Shown piece after piece: positions 8,031 to 16,420 of a stretch of DNA of 37,928 nt. Source of the DNA: Sulfurovum sp. 16-42-52 (lineage in GTDB: Bacteria > Campylobacterota > Campylobacteria > Campylobacterales > Sulfurovaceae); the NCBI GenBank assembly GCA_002281755.1, contig NCHB01000015.1, forward strand, positions 1 to 37,928, given 5' to 3'. A model generated the notes under the pieces. The model worked only from the letters and a program-made list of their open reading frames with translations, did no database searches and was not told the DNA's origin. The translations under genes and the position numbers were made by a program. How positions within the stretch are numbered: position 1 is the stretch's first letter; every line of letters begins with the position of its first letter.

Positions 8031-9860
8031 CTACTTTTTGTTTGTAACAGTCCCAGACTTTTGCGTGGCTTCTTTTTCTTTTGCAAAATACCCTTTCTCA
8101 TAGAGCCATTTGTAGATATCTGCAGCGATTGGTCCAGACGTACTTCCTCCATGCCCACCATGTTCAACCAAGACGGTAACAATGTATTGGGGGTTTTCAT
8201 ACGGCGCGTAGGTGGTAATCCACGCGTGTGAACGGTGGAAATACGCCAGCTGTTCTTCTTTCAGACGTTTTTGTGTGGACTGAGGAATGGCAGTCACCTG
8301 TGATGTACCTGTCTTGCCTGCTACAATCACAGGCAGGTTACGCATCGTTGCATATCCGGTTCCCCCGGGTACATTACACACATCATACATCCCTTTTCTG
8401 ATTTCATTGATATTGAATGCATCAAAGTCAATGTGTTTGAGTTCAGGTTTAACGGTCTTTCCATCCACCTCTTTTGCGATGTGCGGTGTCGCAAGATAGG
8501 ATGTTGCCATCAACCCTGTATAGCGTGCCAACTGCAAAGGGGTGACCAGATCATACCCCTGCCCGATCGATGCAATCACCGTTTCACCCAAATACCATGG
8601 CTGATTAAAGCGTTTTCTTTTCCATGCCTTATCCGGCATCACACCTTCATGTTCAAGCGGTAAATCTACACCTGTTTTGACACCCAGTCCAAAAGTACGA
8701 AGATTTTTAGCCATATCATCGATGCCTACTTTGAGACTTTTGTTGTAAAAATAGACATCACAACTCTCACGTATGGCTTTTCGAAGCGCTGTTGTACCGT
8801 GTCCGTATTTGGACCAGCATCTAAACTTATGTTTGCTTGAGCCTAAGGTGATATGCCCGCTACAATGTTCAGACGTACCTAAAGTGCCGGGCAATGCCTT
8901 CTCATAAGCCAATGCCATCCCCATCTTAATCGTAGAACCAGGAGGATACGTTCCGTGAATAAATTTATTGGTAAAAGGATGATTGAGGTCTTCTAGGAGC
9001 GCTTTCCAGTCTTTGGCGCTGATGCCACCCACAAACATATTGGGATCATACGAAGGATAACTGACTGCTGCCAGCACTTCTCCGTTGGTTTTCATCACGA
9101 TAGCCACACCGGTAGCCTCACCAAAACGCTCATAAATCATCTGCTGCAGATCGATGTCTATATTGAGCACCAGATTTTTATTGTCTTTGGCTGGTACATT
9201 TTCAAGTACCTCAATCGCTTTATTGGTAGCTGTTACTTTCGTGACTTCGTACCCCAGTTCCCCTTCAAGCACCTTGTTATACTGATTTTCCAGTCCGCTC
9301 TTGCCTATCTTACCTACTTCATTGACCACCGTATCACTGTCATTTTCTTTTTGGTTTGATTTGCCCGTATAGCCCACAATGTGCGCGGCATACCTGCCAT
9401 ACGGATAATAGCGTTTGGTCTCAGCTTCTATCTTGATGCCTTCAACCAGACTCAACTCAGGATACGCCCCCATCATGTCCGAATAGTGGATAAAATCGAC
9501 CACCTTAATAAACTGATGGTTATAAGGAGAGTTGTTTTTTTTGTACACCTTGAGCATGACTGTTTTATTCAGGTCAGGAAAGGTGTCAATCAGTGTGTTG
9601 ATGATTTTATCAAGCCGTACACTCTTTTCTTTCAAATGCGGAGCGATAGAGAGAGAAAAACCTATCTGATTCATCGCAAGCAGATTGCCGTGATTGTCAG
9701 TGATCTCACCTCTGACCGGCTTGAGGAACTGTTTTCTTTCGACATTTTCTTTTGCCAGCTCTTCATAGTAAAAATTTGACTTGATACTCACATGATAAAG
9801 CCTGCTGACCATCACAGCCCAAAAGATAAAAAAGATGACAATGACAATTTTATATCTCAT
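8031..9860 (-). CDS. mrdA: Penicillin-binding protein 2 (peptidoglycan transpeptidase)
   Basis: This elongation-specific transpeptidase cross-links side-wall peptidoglycan with the Rod complex. It is 609 residues long. It has an N-terminal membrane anchor (about 4-22), a PBP dimerisation domain starting at RGEITDNHGNLLA (50-62), and a transpeptidase domain with catalytic STIK (S309, K312), SCD (366-368) and KTGT (516-519). The SxD form of the second motif is typical of PBP2 as against SxN. It is the last gene of a long reverse operon, overlapping the MreD-like gene by 4 nt, the usual mreD-mrdA order. A charged, Lys/Thr-rich tail ends the protein. Confidence 0.95.
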   Translation of the reverse strand: MRYKIVIVIFFIFWAVMVSRLYHVSIKSNFYYEELAKENVERKQFLKPVRGEITDNHGNLLAMNQIGFSLSIAPHLKEKSVRLDKIINTLIDTFPDLNKTVMLKVYKKNNSPYNHQFIKVVDFIHYSDMMGAYPELSLVEGIKIEAETKRYYPYGRYAAHIVGYTGKSNQKENDSDTVVNEVGKIGKSGLENQYNKVLEGELGYEVTKVTATNKAIEVLENVPAKDNKNLVLNIDIDLQQMIYERFGEATGVAIVMKTNGEVLAAVSYPSYDPNMFVGGISAKDWKALLEDLNHPFTNKFIHGTYPPGSTIKMGMALAYEKALPGTLGTSEHCSGHITLGSSKHKFRCWSKYGHGTTALRKAIRESCDVYFYNKSLKVGIDDMAKNLRTFGLGVKTGVDLPLEHEGVMPDKAWKRKRFNQPWYLGETVIASIGQGYDLVTPLQLARYTGLMATSYLATPHIAKEVDGKTVKPELKHIDFDAFNINEIRKGMYDVCNVPGGTGYATMRNLPVIVAGKTGTSQVTAIPQSTQKRLKEEQLAYFHRSHAWITTYAPYENPQYIVTVLVEHGGHGGSTSGPIAADIYKWLYEKGYFAKEKEATQKSGTVTNKK

Positions 9861-10312
9861 ACGATCACCACAATCAACATATCCACAATCAGCGAATAGA
9901 GCAAAATTTTATCCAAGACAATGCTCTGTGTCTGAAAGATAAAATCATACGAAAACAGACACGCCAGATACATACCATCGATAAACAACACACTCAGCAA
10001 AGGCTGACATATCTTGCATCGCCCAAAATGCTTCAAGTACGGATAGATAAAAATAGTAAACAGCAACACCGAAATGACTATCATAAACAGCGGTAAAGAG
10101 AGATTGATTTCAAGATTTAAGGCATAGACAATGGCAATCAAAACAATCAAGGGTTTATTTTTATCGATTCCATACACCAAAAGATATCCCATCGCACCGA
10201 TACACAGTGGCAGAAAAACGTAAATCGAAATGAGCATGGGGTAGAGCAAGACAAACAACACACCCAACAAGAGCAACAAAGGTGTGATGCTTTTCTTGAT
10301 AAGAATATTCAC
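9857..10312 (-). CDS. MreD-like integral membrane protein
   Basis: This 151-residue protein is almost wholly hydrophobic, with about five transmembrane segments and a short polar loop (HFGRCKICQ, about 95-103). Sequence identity to MreD is not obvious by eye. Its size, topology and position directly before mrdA, with a 4-nt ATGA overlap, are those of MreD, the small membrane subunit of the rod-shape complex. No mreB or mreC is nearby. I call it MreD-like by context; it could be an unrelated small membrane protein of the same operon. Confidence 0.62.
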   Translation of the reverse strand: MNILIKKSITPLLLLLGVLFVLLYPMLISIYVFLPLCIGAMGYLLVYGIDKNKPLIVLIAIVYALNLEINLSLPLFMIVISVLLFTIFIYPYLKHFGRCKICQPLLSVLFIDGMYLACLFSYDFIFQTQSIVLDKILLYSLIVDMLIVVIV

Positions 10313-10324
10313 AAAATACCTGCT

Positions 10325-10789
10325 TTAGGAGAGTTTATGGATGAGTGCCACTTCATTACAGACAGGAAAATGAATACACTTGATACAATCAGCCCAGATT
10401 TTATGCTCGGGAATCCCCTCTTTAGCGATCTCTTTAAAGTTGAGCTTCAGAAAAAACTGTGGAAGATAGGTTAACACCAATACATCCTCTTCCACTCCCA
10501 ATGCTTTGGCTTCATTAAGTGTAAATTCTACCATCCTTTGACCCACTTTTTGTCCACGGTATGCCTCATCAACGATCAGACTTCTTATCTCTGCCAAACG
10601 TCTTGAGTGGATGTGCAAAGCCGTATAGCCGACGAGTTTTTCTCCGTCTTTGGCCAAAACATAAGAGCGTATATTTGTAGCCACCTCATCTTCACTGCGA
10701 TGCAAAATAATACCATCTTTGACTTCTGAGACAACCAGTGCCTGCATCTGCGGAATATCGCTCAGTTTTGCTTTGACAAGCTCTATCAT
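10325..10789 (-). CDS. GNAT acetyltransferase, probable short N-acetylglutamate synthase
   Basis: This 154-residue single GNAT domain has the acetyl-CoA loop RGQKVGQRM (about 79-87) and IRSLIVDEAYRG before it. The C-terminal part carries a Cys pattern, WADCIKCIHFPVCNEVAL (about 132-149), which I associate with the short stand-alone ArgA-type N-acetylglutamate synthases of bacteria lacking the kinase-fused enzyme. If so, it makes N-acetylglutamate, the first step of arginine synthesis. It overlaps engB by 4 nt. No other arg gene is in the window, so the specific substrate is inferred. Confidence 0.68.
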   Translation of the reverse strand: MIELVKAKLSDIPQMQALVVSEVKDGIILHRSEDEVATNIRSYVLAKDGEKLVGYTALHIHSRRLAEIRSLIVDEAYRGQKVGQRMVEFTLNEAKALGVEEDVLVLTYLPQFFLKLNFKEIAKEGIPEHKIWADCIKCIHFPVCNEVALIHKLS

Positions 10790-11442
10790 CCCTGCTCCTC
10801 ATCTTCTTTTTGAGTAGCTTCTTGAGATGCACTCATGGCTTTGACACCAAAGATGGTTTCAAGTATGACTCCATGCACACCATCTAGTCCATTTTTTTTC
10901 AGATTTGACACCGAGAGAGAGCCCGGGAACTCTTTTTTGAGTTTACTTTTTTCTTTTTGGTTGAGTTTGTCACTCTTGGTAAATACGGTGACATATTTCT
11001 GATCAGGACGGATAAATTCGGTGATATAACTCTGTACATCATCGTCTATCTTTGCATGAGGATGTCGTGCATCGCGCAGATGGATAAAAAGCCGAATAGA
11101 GACACGGTGCTGGATAAACTCGACGAGATTTTTTTGCCACACTTCTTTGAGTGATTTGGAAACTTTGGCATACCCAAACCCCGGCAAATCGACAAAACGC
11201 ACAGGATAGCTCTGTTCATCAAACACATAGCGCGTCTCAAAAAAATTAATTAGCTGTGTTTTTCCCGGCGTAGCGGAACTTTTTGCTAGGTTTTTTCTTT
11301 GTGTCAAAGAATTCAAAGTGGAACTTTTTCCTACATTGGAACGTCCCAAAAAAACCACTTCGCTCATATTTTCAGGTAAAGAATCTGCAATACTCTGCGC
11401 TGATTTGACAAATTCTGCTTCTACGATACGCGGGGTATTCAT
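10786..11442 (-). CDS. engB: Ribosome-biogenesis GTP-binding protein EngB (YihA/YsxC)
   Basis: This essential cytoplasmic GTPase helps late assembly of the large ribosomal subunit. It is 218 residues long with all G motifs visible: G1 GRSNVGKS (33-40), a G2 Thr in SSATPGKTQ (55-63), G3 DLPGFG (85-90) and G4 TKSD (about 155-158). The C-terminus has an acidic Glu/Gln-rich tail of about 15 residues. Its ATG overlaps lptA by 4 nt and its stop overlaps the acetyltransferase start by 4 nt, so translation is coupled across the three genes. Confidence 0.94.
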   Translation of the reverse strand: MNTPRIVEAEFVKSAQSIADSLPENMSEVVFLGRSNVGKSSTLNSLTQRKNLAKSSATPGKTQLINFFETRYVFDEQSYPVRFVDLPGFGYAKVSKSLKEVWQKNLVEFIQHRVSIRLFIHLRDARHPHAKIDDDVQSYITEFIRPDQKYVTVFTKSDKLNQKEKSKLKKEFPGSLSVSNLKKNGLDGVHGVILETIFGVKAMSASQEATQKEDEEQG

Positions 11443-11903
11443 TCTTTTTTCTCCACATCAAAGGTAAATTTCACCGGCTTTTGTTTAGATCCTTGCACCT
11501 GAGCATTACCCGTGAGCATATCTAGCATAATTACATCTCCGTTGACATGTCGTTTATTGAGCAGATCATCGATGATGGCTTTACCGCTTAAAATATACTC
11601 TGACTTAGTTGGATAATAGGTGACTTTGTTGGCACTTCCGGTGTAATGCCCCTTCTCATTTTTAAATTCAAAGGTCACCGACCCAAGCGCTTCATACTTT
11701 TTGGTTTCATTGTTTTCATCAAAATAGACGATTACCTCATCCGCGTTCAGCCAATCATCGATTTTTTTGATATGGGCATTGCCCACAAAATGGACTTCTT
11801 TTTTCAAATCCTCAGCTTTCATAGAGTCAGAAACGATTTCCACTTTTTGCGCAAAAAGAATGTGGCTTAACAGAAAAAAAAGTAGTATTTTAAAAAAGGT
11901 CAA
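11439..11903 (-). CDS. lptA: LPS transport periplasmic protein LptA
   Basis: It forms the periplasmic bridge that carries LPS from LptC to LptD. The 154-residue protein has a signal peptide (cleavage near FAQ, residue 19) and one OstA-like beta-jellyroll domain with typical strands: VEIVSDSMKAEDLKK, HFVGNAHIKKIDDWLNADE, VTYYPTKSEYILSGKA. The start is a TTG (11903): AGGA stands 7 nt upstream, and the signal peptide needs this start. It follows lptC by 44 nt and overlaps engB by 4 nt. Neither lptD nor lptB is in this window. Confidence 0.85.
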   Translation of the reverse strand: MTFFKILLFFLLSHILFAQKVEIVSDSMKAEDLKKEVHFVGNAHIKKIDDWLNADEVIVYFDENNETKKYEALGSVTFEFKNEKGHYTGSANKVTYYPTKSEYILSGKAIIDDLLNKRHVNGDVIMLDMLTGNAQVQGSKQKPVKFTFDVEKKE

Positions 11904-11947
11904 TCCTAAATCCTGCCTTGCATCATGTGTTGTATTGTATCATTTAA

Positions 11948-12460
11948 TTACTTTTCAGTGGTATACACAACACTGTTGATTGTGGTACCAAAAGCCTCTT
12001 TTTTGCGCATATCATAACGCAAGGTATCGCCTAGCATACTGTTTTTTCCTCTACGAGCTGTAAAGGGTGAAAGAATGGTGAGAATCTCATTTTTTTGATC
12101 ATAACTTGCATGTTGGGTTTCATACCGGTATCCCTCTTTCTCCTGCAAGTCCACATCACCGTCAAGATAGAGCATATCACCCTCCATACGTCCTTTTTTG
12201 GCTAAAAGTGACTCTATCGTGTCAGTATGATACACCAAATTATCCAAGGTTAAAATACCATTTTCTCTCACGCCATATGTGCTGTATGAATGTGACTGGA
12301 TGCTCGTGGTATCTACCTCTATCAGCGTTGTATCGGTAAATTCAAGCTCTTTGGCAAATACCGTATTGCCTGCGCTGGTACTGGTTAATTTTAACAGCAT
12401 CACACCTGAGACAATAACCACAAGAACAACACTGACTACCCATTCTAATCTCAGTCCCAT
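11948..12460 (-). CDS. lptC: LPS export membrane protein LptC
   Basis: This bitopic inner-membrane protein hands LPS from the LptB2FG ABC transporter to LptA. It has 170 residues: one transmembrane anchor (about 8-24), then a periplasmic OstA-like domain. Repeated strands include YSTYGVRENGILTLDNLVYH, MEGDMLYLDGDVDLQEKEGY and NSMLGDTLRYDMRKKEAFG; the last resembles the LptC signature. Sequence conservation in LptC is always low, so the adjacent kdsC and lptA are strong support. The ATG overlaps the kdsC end by 10 nt. Confidence 0.85.
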   Translation of the reverse strand: MGLRLEWVVSVVLVVIVSGVMLLKLTSTSAGNTVFAKELEFTDTTLIEVDTTSIQSHSYSTYGVRENGILTLDNLVYHTDTIESLLAKKGRMEGDMLYLDGDVDLQEKEGYRYETQHASYDQKNEILTILSPFTARRGKNSMLGDTLRYDMRKKEAFGTTINSVVYTTEK

Positions 12461-12948
12461 AGCTCCACATACTTCTTTTCAAGTCCTTCTTGGCTGATGA
12501 GATACTCTATCATCTCACGCACAGCCCCGTCTCCGCCTTTTTTGGAGAGTACCACCGTAGCGATTTTCTCTACATAGACACTTGCATCTCTTGGTACAAA
12601 AGAGAGCTTTGCGACTTTGAGCATCTGCAAATCATTGAGGTCATCACCTATGGCTGCAACATTTTCCATCGTCAAACCGAGTTTTACAAGCAATGACTCC
12701 AAAACCTCTTTTTTGTTCTCTATGCCCTGATAAAAATGCTCTATCTGTAACTCTTTAGCACGACGCGCCACAATGGCAGAACTGCGCCCTGTGATGATAG
12801 CGACCTGTTTACCCAGTTTTCTCCAACTTGTGATAGCCAAACCGTCTTTAACATTAAATGACTTGATTTCATCACCGTTTGCACTGTAGGTGATTCGGCT
12901 GTCCGTCATCGTACCGTCAACATCCAGCACAATCAGTTCTATACTCAC
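12451..12948 (-). CDS. kdsC: 3-deoxy-D-manno-octulosonate 8-phosphate phosphatase KdsC
   Basis: It removes phosphate from KDO-8-P to give KDO, the linker sugar of the LPS inner core. The 165-residue protein is a HAD phosphatase without a cap domain, the KdsC arrangement. It has the nucleophile motif DVDGTMTD (D9, D11), a second motif ITGRSS (about 54-59), and the third motif AIGDDLNDLQML (about 99-110). It overlaps hisB by 4 nt and lptC by 10 nt. The kdsC-lptC-lptA order is shared with many Gram-negative genomes. Confidence 0.93.
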   Translation of the reverse strand: MSIELIVLDVDGTMTDSRITYSANGDEIKSFNVKDGLAITSWRKLGKQVAIITGRSSAIVARRAKELQIEHFYQGIENKKEVLESLLVKLGLTMENVAAIGDDLNDLQMLKVAKLSFVPRDASVYVEKIATVVLSKKGGDGAVREMIEYLISQEGLEKKYVELWD

Positions 12949-13517
12949 AACACACCTTTTGTACTGGGTATGCCCGCATTGGTATTGATGCTCACCGCTC
13001 TGCGAAGTGCGACTGCCAAAGCTTTGAATGCCGCTTCGATAATGTGGTGTTTGTTTTTACCACGCTCGTAGATAAGGTGCAAAGTCAAAGGAAGATTAAA
13101 AGCAAAGGCTTTAAAAAACTCTTCTACCAGCTCCACATCAAAATCCCCCACTTTACCGCCGATAGGCAGTTCAAAAACCAGATATCCGCGGTTTGAGAGG
13201 TCGATATCACAGCTCACACTCGCTTCATCCATCACTACGGTCGCATTGCCGAAACGCTCAATATTTTGTACCGGATAAATCGCTTTTTTGAGTGCCTGCG
13301 CAATGACTATCGCCACATCTTCAACGCTATGGTGATCATCGATGTGCGTATCACCTTTACAGCGTACTTCCATATCGATGTGCGCATGTTTGGTAAAGGC
13401 TTCAAGCATATGGTCGTAAAATCCTACACCTGTATGGATATCTGCCTTGCCGGTGCCATAAAGGTTCAGTTTGACTGAAATCTGTGTCTCTTTGGTTTCT
13501 CTTGTTACTTCTATCAT
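12945..13517 (-). CDS. hisB: Imidazoleglycerol-phosphate dehydratase HisB
   Basis: It catalyses dehydration of imidazole glycerol phosphate in histidine synthesis. The 190-residue protein is the monofunctional form. The metal-binding His-rich motifs are present in both halves: HTGVGFYDHMLEAFTKHAHID (starting about 28), DDHHSVED (about 60-67) and HHIIEAAFKALA (about 159-170). The phosphatase domain found fused in enterobacteria is absent. It sits alone among envelope genes, coupled to kdsC by a 4-nt overlap. The other his genes must lie elsewhere. Confidence 0.95.
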   Translation of the reverse strand: MIEVTRETKETQISVKLNLYGTGKADIHTGVGFYDHMLEAFTKHAHIDMEVRCKGDTHIDDHHSVEDVAIVIAQALKKAIYPVQNIERFGNATVVMDEASVSCDIDLSNRGYLVFELPIGGKVGDFDVELVEEFFKAFAFNLPLTLHLIYERGKNKHHIIEAAFKALAVALRRAVSINTNAGIPSTKGVL

Positions 13518-13544
13518 TCTTTATCCCTGTCTAAAATAATATTA

Positions 13545-14324
13545 TCAATTCGTAATAATAAATGCGCCCGGCATGTTATTGTCATTGGCAAAGTCTCTGG
13601 CTTCATCTTCAGACGCAAAGCCCATCAACCAGACACGATACAAAGGTGCGCCGTCCACATCATCAAAGCGCTTGATAATCGGTCTGTAGCGTCCATCAAT
13701 TTGACCATATTTTCTTTGGTAGCTTTTAGCACCCTCATAGAGTCTAAATGCACCCACCTGTATACCGAAGTTGGAGAGCATCACACGTGTTTGAGTACGC
13801 GTTCTTTTACTTTTGGCGATCATGGCTTCAGACTGTGTTTTACCTGCAAATCCGACAACCTTCACCGAGACTTTTGCCACACCCATCCTGTCAAGCCCCA
13901 GCTCTTTACCTGCTTTGTACGAACAGTCTATAATCCTTCCGGACACAAAAGGACCTCTGTCGTTGATTCGCACAATGGTACTTTTGCCGTTTTGCAGATT
14001 TTTGACCTTTACCATGGTATCCATGGGCCATGTTTTGTGCGCTGCGGTTCTGCCGTGCATATTGTACACTTCGCCGTTACTGGTGTGTTTTCCATGAAAA
14101 GTAGGACCGTACCAACTTGAGATACCCTGTTGTACTTGCCCCACCTCAACATAGGTCGGTGTATAACATTTACCCAGAACCTCATAAGGACGCATCGTGG
14201 CTTTATGACGGGCAGCACTAGTATATTGGGTATCGCAGGCAGATCTTCTTTTCTGTGCACACCCTGTGAACATCGTACCCAAAAGCCCTACACAGATACA
14301 CACGATAAGCCAACGCTGCCTCAT
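13545..14324 (-). CDS. rlpA: RlpA septal ring lipoprotein with SPOR domain
   Basis: It cuts denuded glycan strands as a lytic transglycosylase, or binds them at the septum. The 259-residue protein has a lipobox F19-T20-G21-C22. A double-psi beta-barrel spans about 68-155 (GISSWYGPTFHGKHTSNGE, NDRGPFVSGRIIDCS), with the conserved H and D of active RlpA. A C-terminal SPOR domain (about 187-258; FGIQVGAFRLYEGAK, YRVWLMGFASEDEARDFA) targets septal peptidoglycan. It lies 86 nt after the mltD-like gene and 27 nt before hisB. Enzymatic activity is inferred from the family, because some RlpA proteins are inactive. Confidence 0.92.
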   Translation of the reverse strand: MRQRWLIVCICVGLLGTMFTGCAQKRRSACDTQYTSAARHKATMRPYEVLGKCYTPTYVEVGQVQQGISSWYGPTFHGKHTSNGEVYNMHGRTAAHKTWPMDTMVKVKNLQNGKSTIVRINDRGPFVSGRIIDCSYKAGKELGLDRMGVAKVSVKVVGFAGKTQSEAMIAKSKRTRTQTRVMLSNFGIQVGAFRLYEGAKSYQRKYGQIDGRYRPIIKRFDDVDGAPLYRVWLMGFASEDEARDFANDNNMPGAFIITN

Positions 14325-14410
14325 TCTTTTCCTTCTGTACTCAAGTACCTCTGTGTAGATATTATCCCTTTATTTGACTTTGTTTTTGCTTGATACTCTT
14401 GCGTTAAACC

Positions 14411-15532
14411 CTACTGGGAGACCCTCTCAAATGTAGCCTGCGTGACAGGAATCACCAAAAGATCGCCTACGGTCAAATACGCATCTTTTAAGTGATTGGA
14501 TGCCTTTATCTCATCTTTGTCTGCATCATACTGTTTTGCGATACTCTCCAGTGTTTCACCCAAATGGATAGGGTGTGTAATCATATGTGACTTATGGATA
14601 GTGGGTGCCACCGGTCTTTCATCAGGCTTTTCTTGGCGCAGATAAAAGGCATACACTTTTTCAATCGGAATCGTAATGGTCTGATCTTTTGAGACTAACC
14701 CGTTTTTGATTTCCTTGTTCAGCGCCAACAGTGTCTCTTCTTGCATCTTCAAGCGTTTTGCAAGCTGCCCGAGCGAGGTGCCGTTTTGAACCTCAACCTG
14801 TATCACCTTATCACCCTGCGTCTGATTCATGCCATCATTTTGCACCTCAGCAACATCAAACGTTTGATTTTCGCCTATCATCGCAACAAGCAGTATTTTT
14901 TTAATATAAGCGCGTGTCTCTTGGGGCACATACCTCAAATCATCATCGGCTAAGATACTTAATTCATCCGTTCCTGCCTTCTGGATGGCTCTTTCAACAC
15001 AGCCTTCACCGCAATTGTATGCCATGGCAGCCAGATACCATTTACCAAATTGTTGATGCAGTTTATTGAGGTACGCGATGGCTGCGAGGGTTGCACTTTG
15101 CATGTCACATCGCTCATCATAACTGTTGCACACGGTCAAATCATAATGCCGTGCCGTTGCAGGCATAAACTGCCACAACCCGACAGCTTTTTTAGGCGAC
15201 ACCGCATCAAGAGAAAAGCCAGATTCCACCATCGAAAGATAGATAAAGAGATCACTCACACCATCACCAGCCAGCAAGCCTTGCATTTCAGGGAGTATCT
15301 CTTTGCCTCTTTGCAGGGATTGTGCATAAAAGACTTTCAACTGCTTCTCATGTCCTTCTATAAAAGCAAGAAATTCGTCATCATAGCGATACGATTCATC
15401 TACATCAAACTCATGAAACACATAGGCATAACTGGGATAATTATTTTCCAATGTCAAGGCATGCAGTGGAGCGGTTGTCAGCAGATGCATTGCAAAAAAA
15501 GCTCCAAACATCCTTAAAAAGAAATACATCAA
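14411..15532 (-). CDS. mltD: MltD-like membrane-bound lytic murein transglycosylase with two LysM domains
   Basis: This 373-residue secreted enzyme has a signal peptide (about 1-25). Its SLT domain has the catalytic Glu in YLSMVESGFS (E103) and the GLWQFMPATARHY motif (118-130), with AMAYNCGEGCVERAI further on. Two LysM modules (about 243-292 and 317-362) bind peptidoglycan. This is the MltD architecture, except that the N-terminus has no Cys lipobox, so it is probably periplasmic and not lipid-anchored. The start overlaps tatD by 4 nt. It cleaves glycan strands between MurNAc and GlcNAc to give 1,6-anhydro ends. Confidence 0.88.
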   Translation of the reverse strand: MMYFFLRMFGAFFAMHLLTTAPLHALTLENNYPSYAYVFHEFDVDESYRYDDEFLAFIEGHEKQLKVFYAQSLQRGKEILPEMQGLLAGDGVSDLFIYLSMVESGFSLDAVSPKKAVGLWQFMPATARHYDLTVCNSYDERCDMQSATLAAIAYLNKLHQQFGKWYLAAMAYNCGEGCVERAIQKAGTDELSILADDDLRYVPQETRAYIKKILLVAMIGENQTFDVAEVQNDGMNQTQGDKVIQVEVQNGTSLGQLAKRLKMQEETLLALNKEIKNGLVSKDQTITIPIEKVYAFYLRQEKPDERPVAPTIHKSHMITHPIHLGETLESIAKQYDADKDEIKASNHLKDAYLTVGDLLVIPVTQATFERVSQ

Positions 15533-16299
15533 AATCCAAACAGTCTGTAGGCATTTTGCGTACTTAAATCAGCTATTTGGGTATAGCTCAAGCCTGAAAG
15601 TTCACTCATCTTTTCAGCCACAAATGTCGTATAGCTTGGCTCATTGCGTTCTCCGCGGTGCGGATGCGGTGTAAGATAAGGGGCATCTGTCTCAATGAGA
15701 AGTTTATCTTGGGGGATTTTGGGGTACACATTGATGAGTTTTTTGGCATTTTTAAACGTCAGTACTCCGCCTATACCGTAGTAAAAATTTTTCTTTGCGA
15801 GTTTGAGCAAGGATTCGTCTGCATTATAGCAGTGCAACACCCCGCCCTCTTCTCCTGCATGAGCCTCCAACATCTCCAAACAATCTGCACTCGATTCTCT
15901 GACATGTACAATAAGCGGTTTTTTAAGTGATTTCGCCCAGAGTATCTGATCTAAAAATACTGCTTTTTGTACCTTTTTTTCTTCATCAATCTGCTCTTGG
16001 GTCTCCGGCAGCCTGAAATAATCCAATCCGCATTCACCAATTGCAACACATTTGGGATGCGTCACATAAGTCTCCAAAAAAGCTCTGTCATACCCATGGG
16101 CATCATAAGGATGCACACCGACTGAAAAATACACCGCTTCATACAGTTCAGCCAATTCGACTGCTCTTTGGAGTGTCACCGGGTCAGCTCCGGGGATGAT
16201 AAATTTTTCTACACCTTTTGCTTTAGCCTGCATCAAAACCGATTCGATATCATCCCTATATCGCTCATCATCCAAATGACAGTGTGTGTCTATTATCAT
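15529..16299 (-). CDS. tatD: TatD-family metal-dependent hydrolase / DNase
   Basis: This 256-residue amidohydrolase-fold protein has the TatD metal ligands: DTHCHLDD (3-10), GECGLDYFR (about 92-100), LIVHVRES (about 129-136), LHCYN (about 155-159) and ETDAPYLTPHPHRG (about 203-216). Family members are 3'-5' exonucleases or D-Tyr-tRNA-type hydrolases; the role in the cell is not settled. It leads the reverse envelope operon, its stop overlapping the next start by 4 nt, and has its own -10 box at 16324-16329. Confidence 0.92.
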   Translation of the reverse strand: MIIDTHCHLDDERYRDDIESVLMQAKAKGVEKFIIPGADPVTLQRAVELAELYEAVYFSVGVHPYDAHGYDRAFLETYVTHPKCVAIGECGLDYFRLPETQEQIDEEKKVQKAVFLDQILWAKSLKKPLIVHVRESSADCLEMLEAHAGEEGGVLHCYNADESLLKLAKKNFYYGIGGVLTFKNAKKLINVYPKIPQDKLLIETDAPYLTPHPHRGERNEPSYTTFVAEKMSELSGLSYTQIADLSTQNAYRLFGF

Positions 16300-16323
16300 C
16301 TTTTACCCAGTTATTTTTAATGG

Positions 16324-16329
16324 ATTATA
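16324..16329 (-). promoter_or_regulatory. -10 box at the head of the tatD...mrdA operon
   Basis: The reverse strand reads AGCTATAATCC, with TATAAT at 16329-16324, 25 nt before the tatD ATG. No -35 box is evident; the upstream stretch is T-rich, as in Campylobacterota promoters. The eleven genes after it are so tightly packed that this may serve the whole row. Confidence 0.5.
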
Positions 16330-16420
16330 GCTAAAAAATTCATTTGGTACATTTTCATATCTTATATCTAATCTTGAAAACGATATAGTTAAGTAATAAT
16401 TATGTTTGGGAAGGAGTGCT

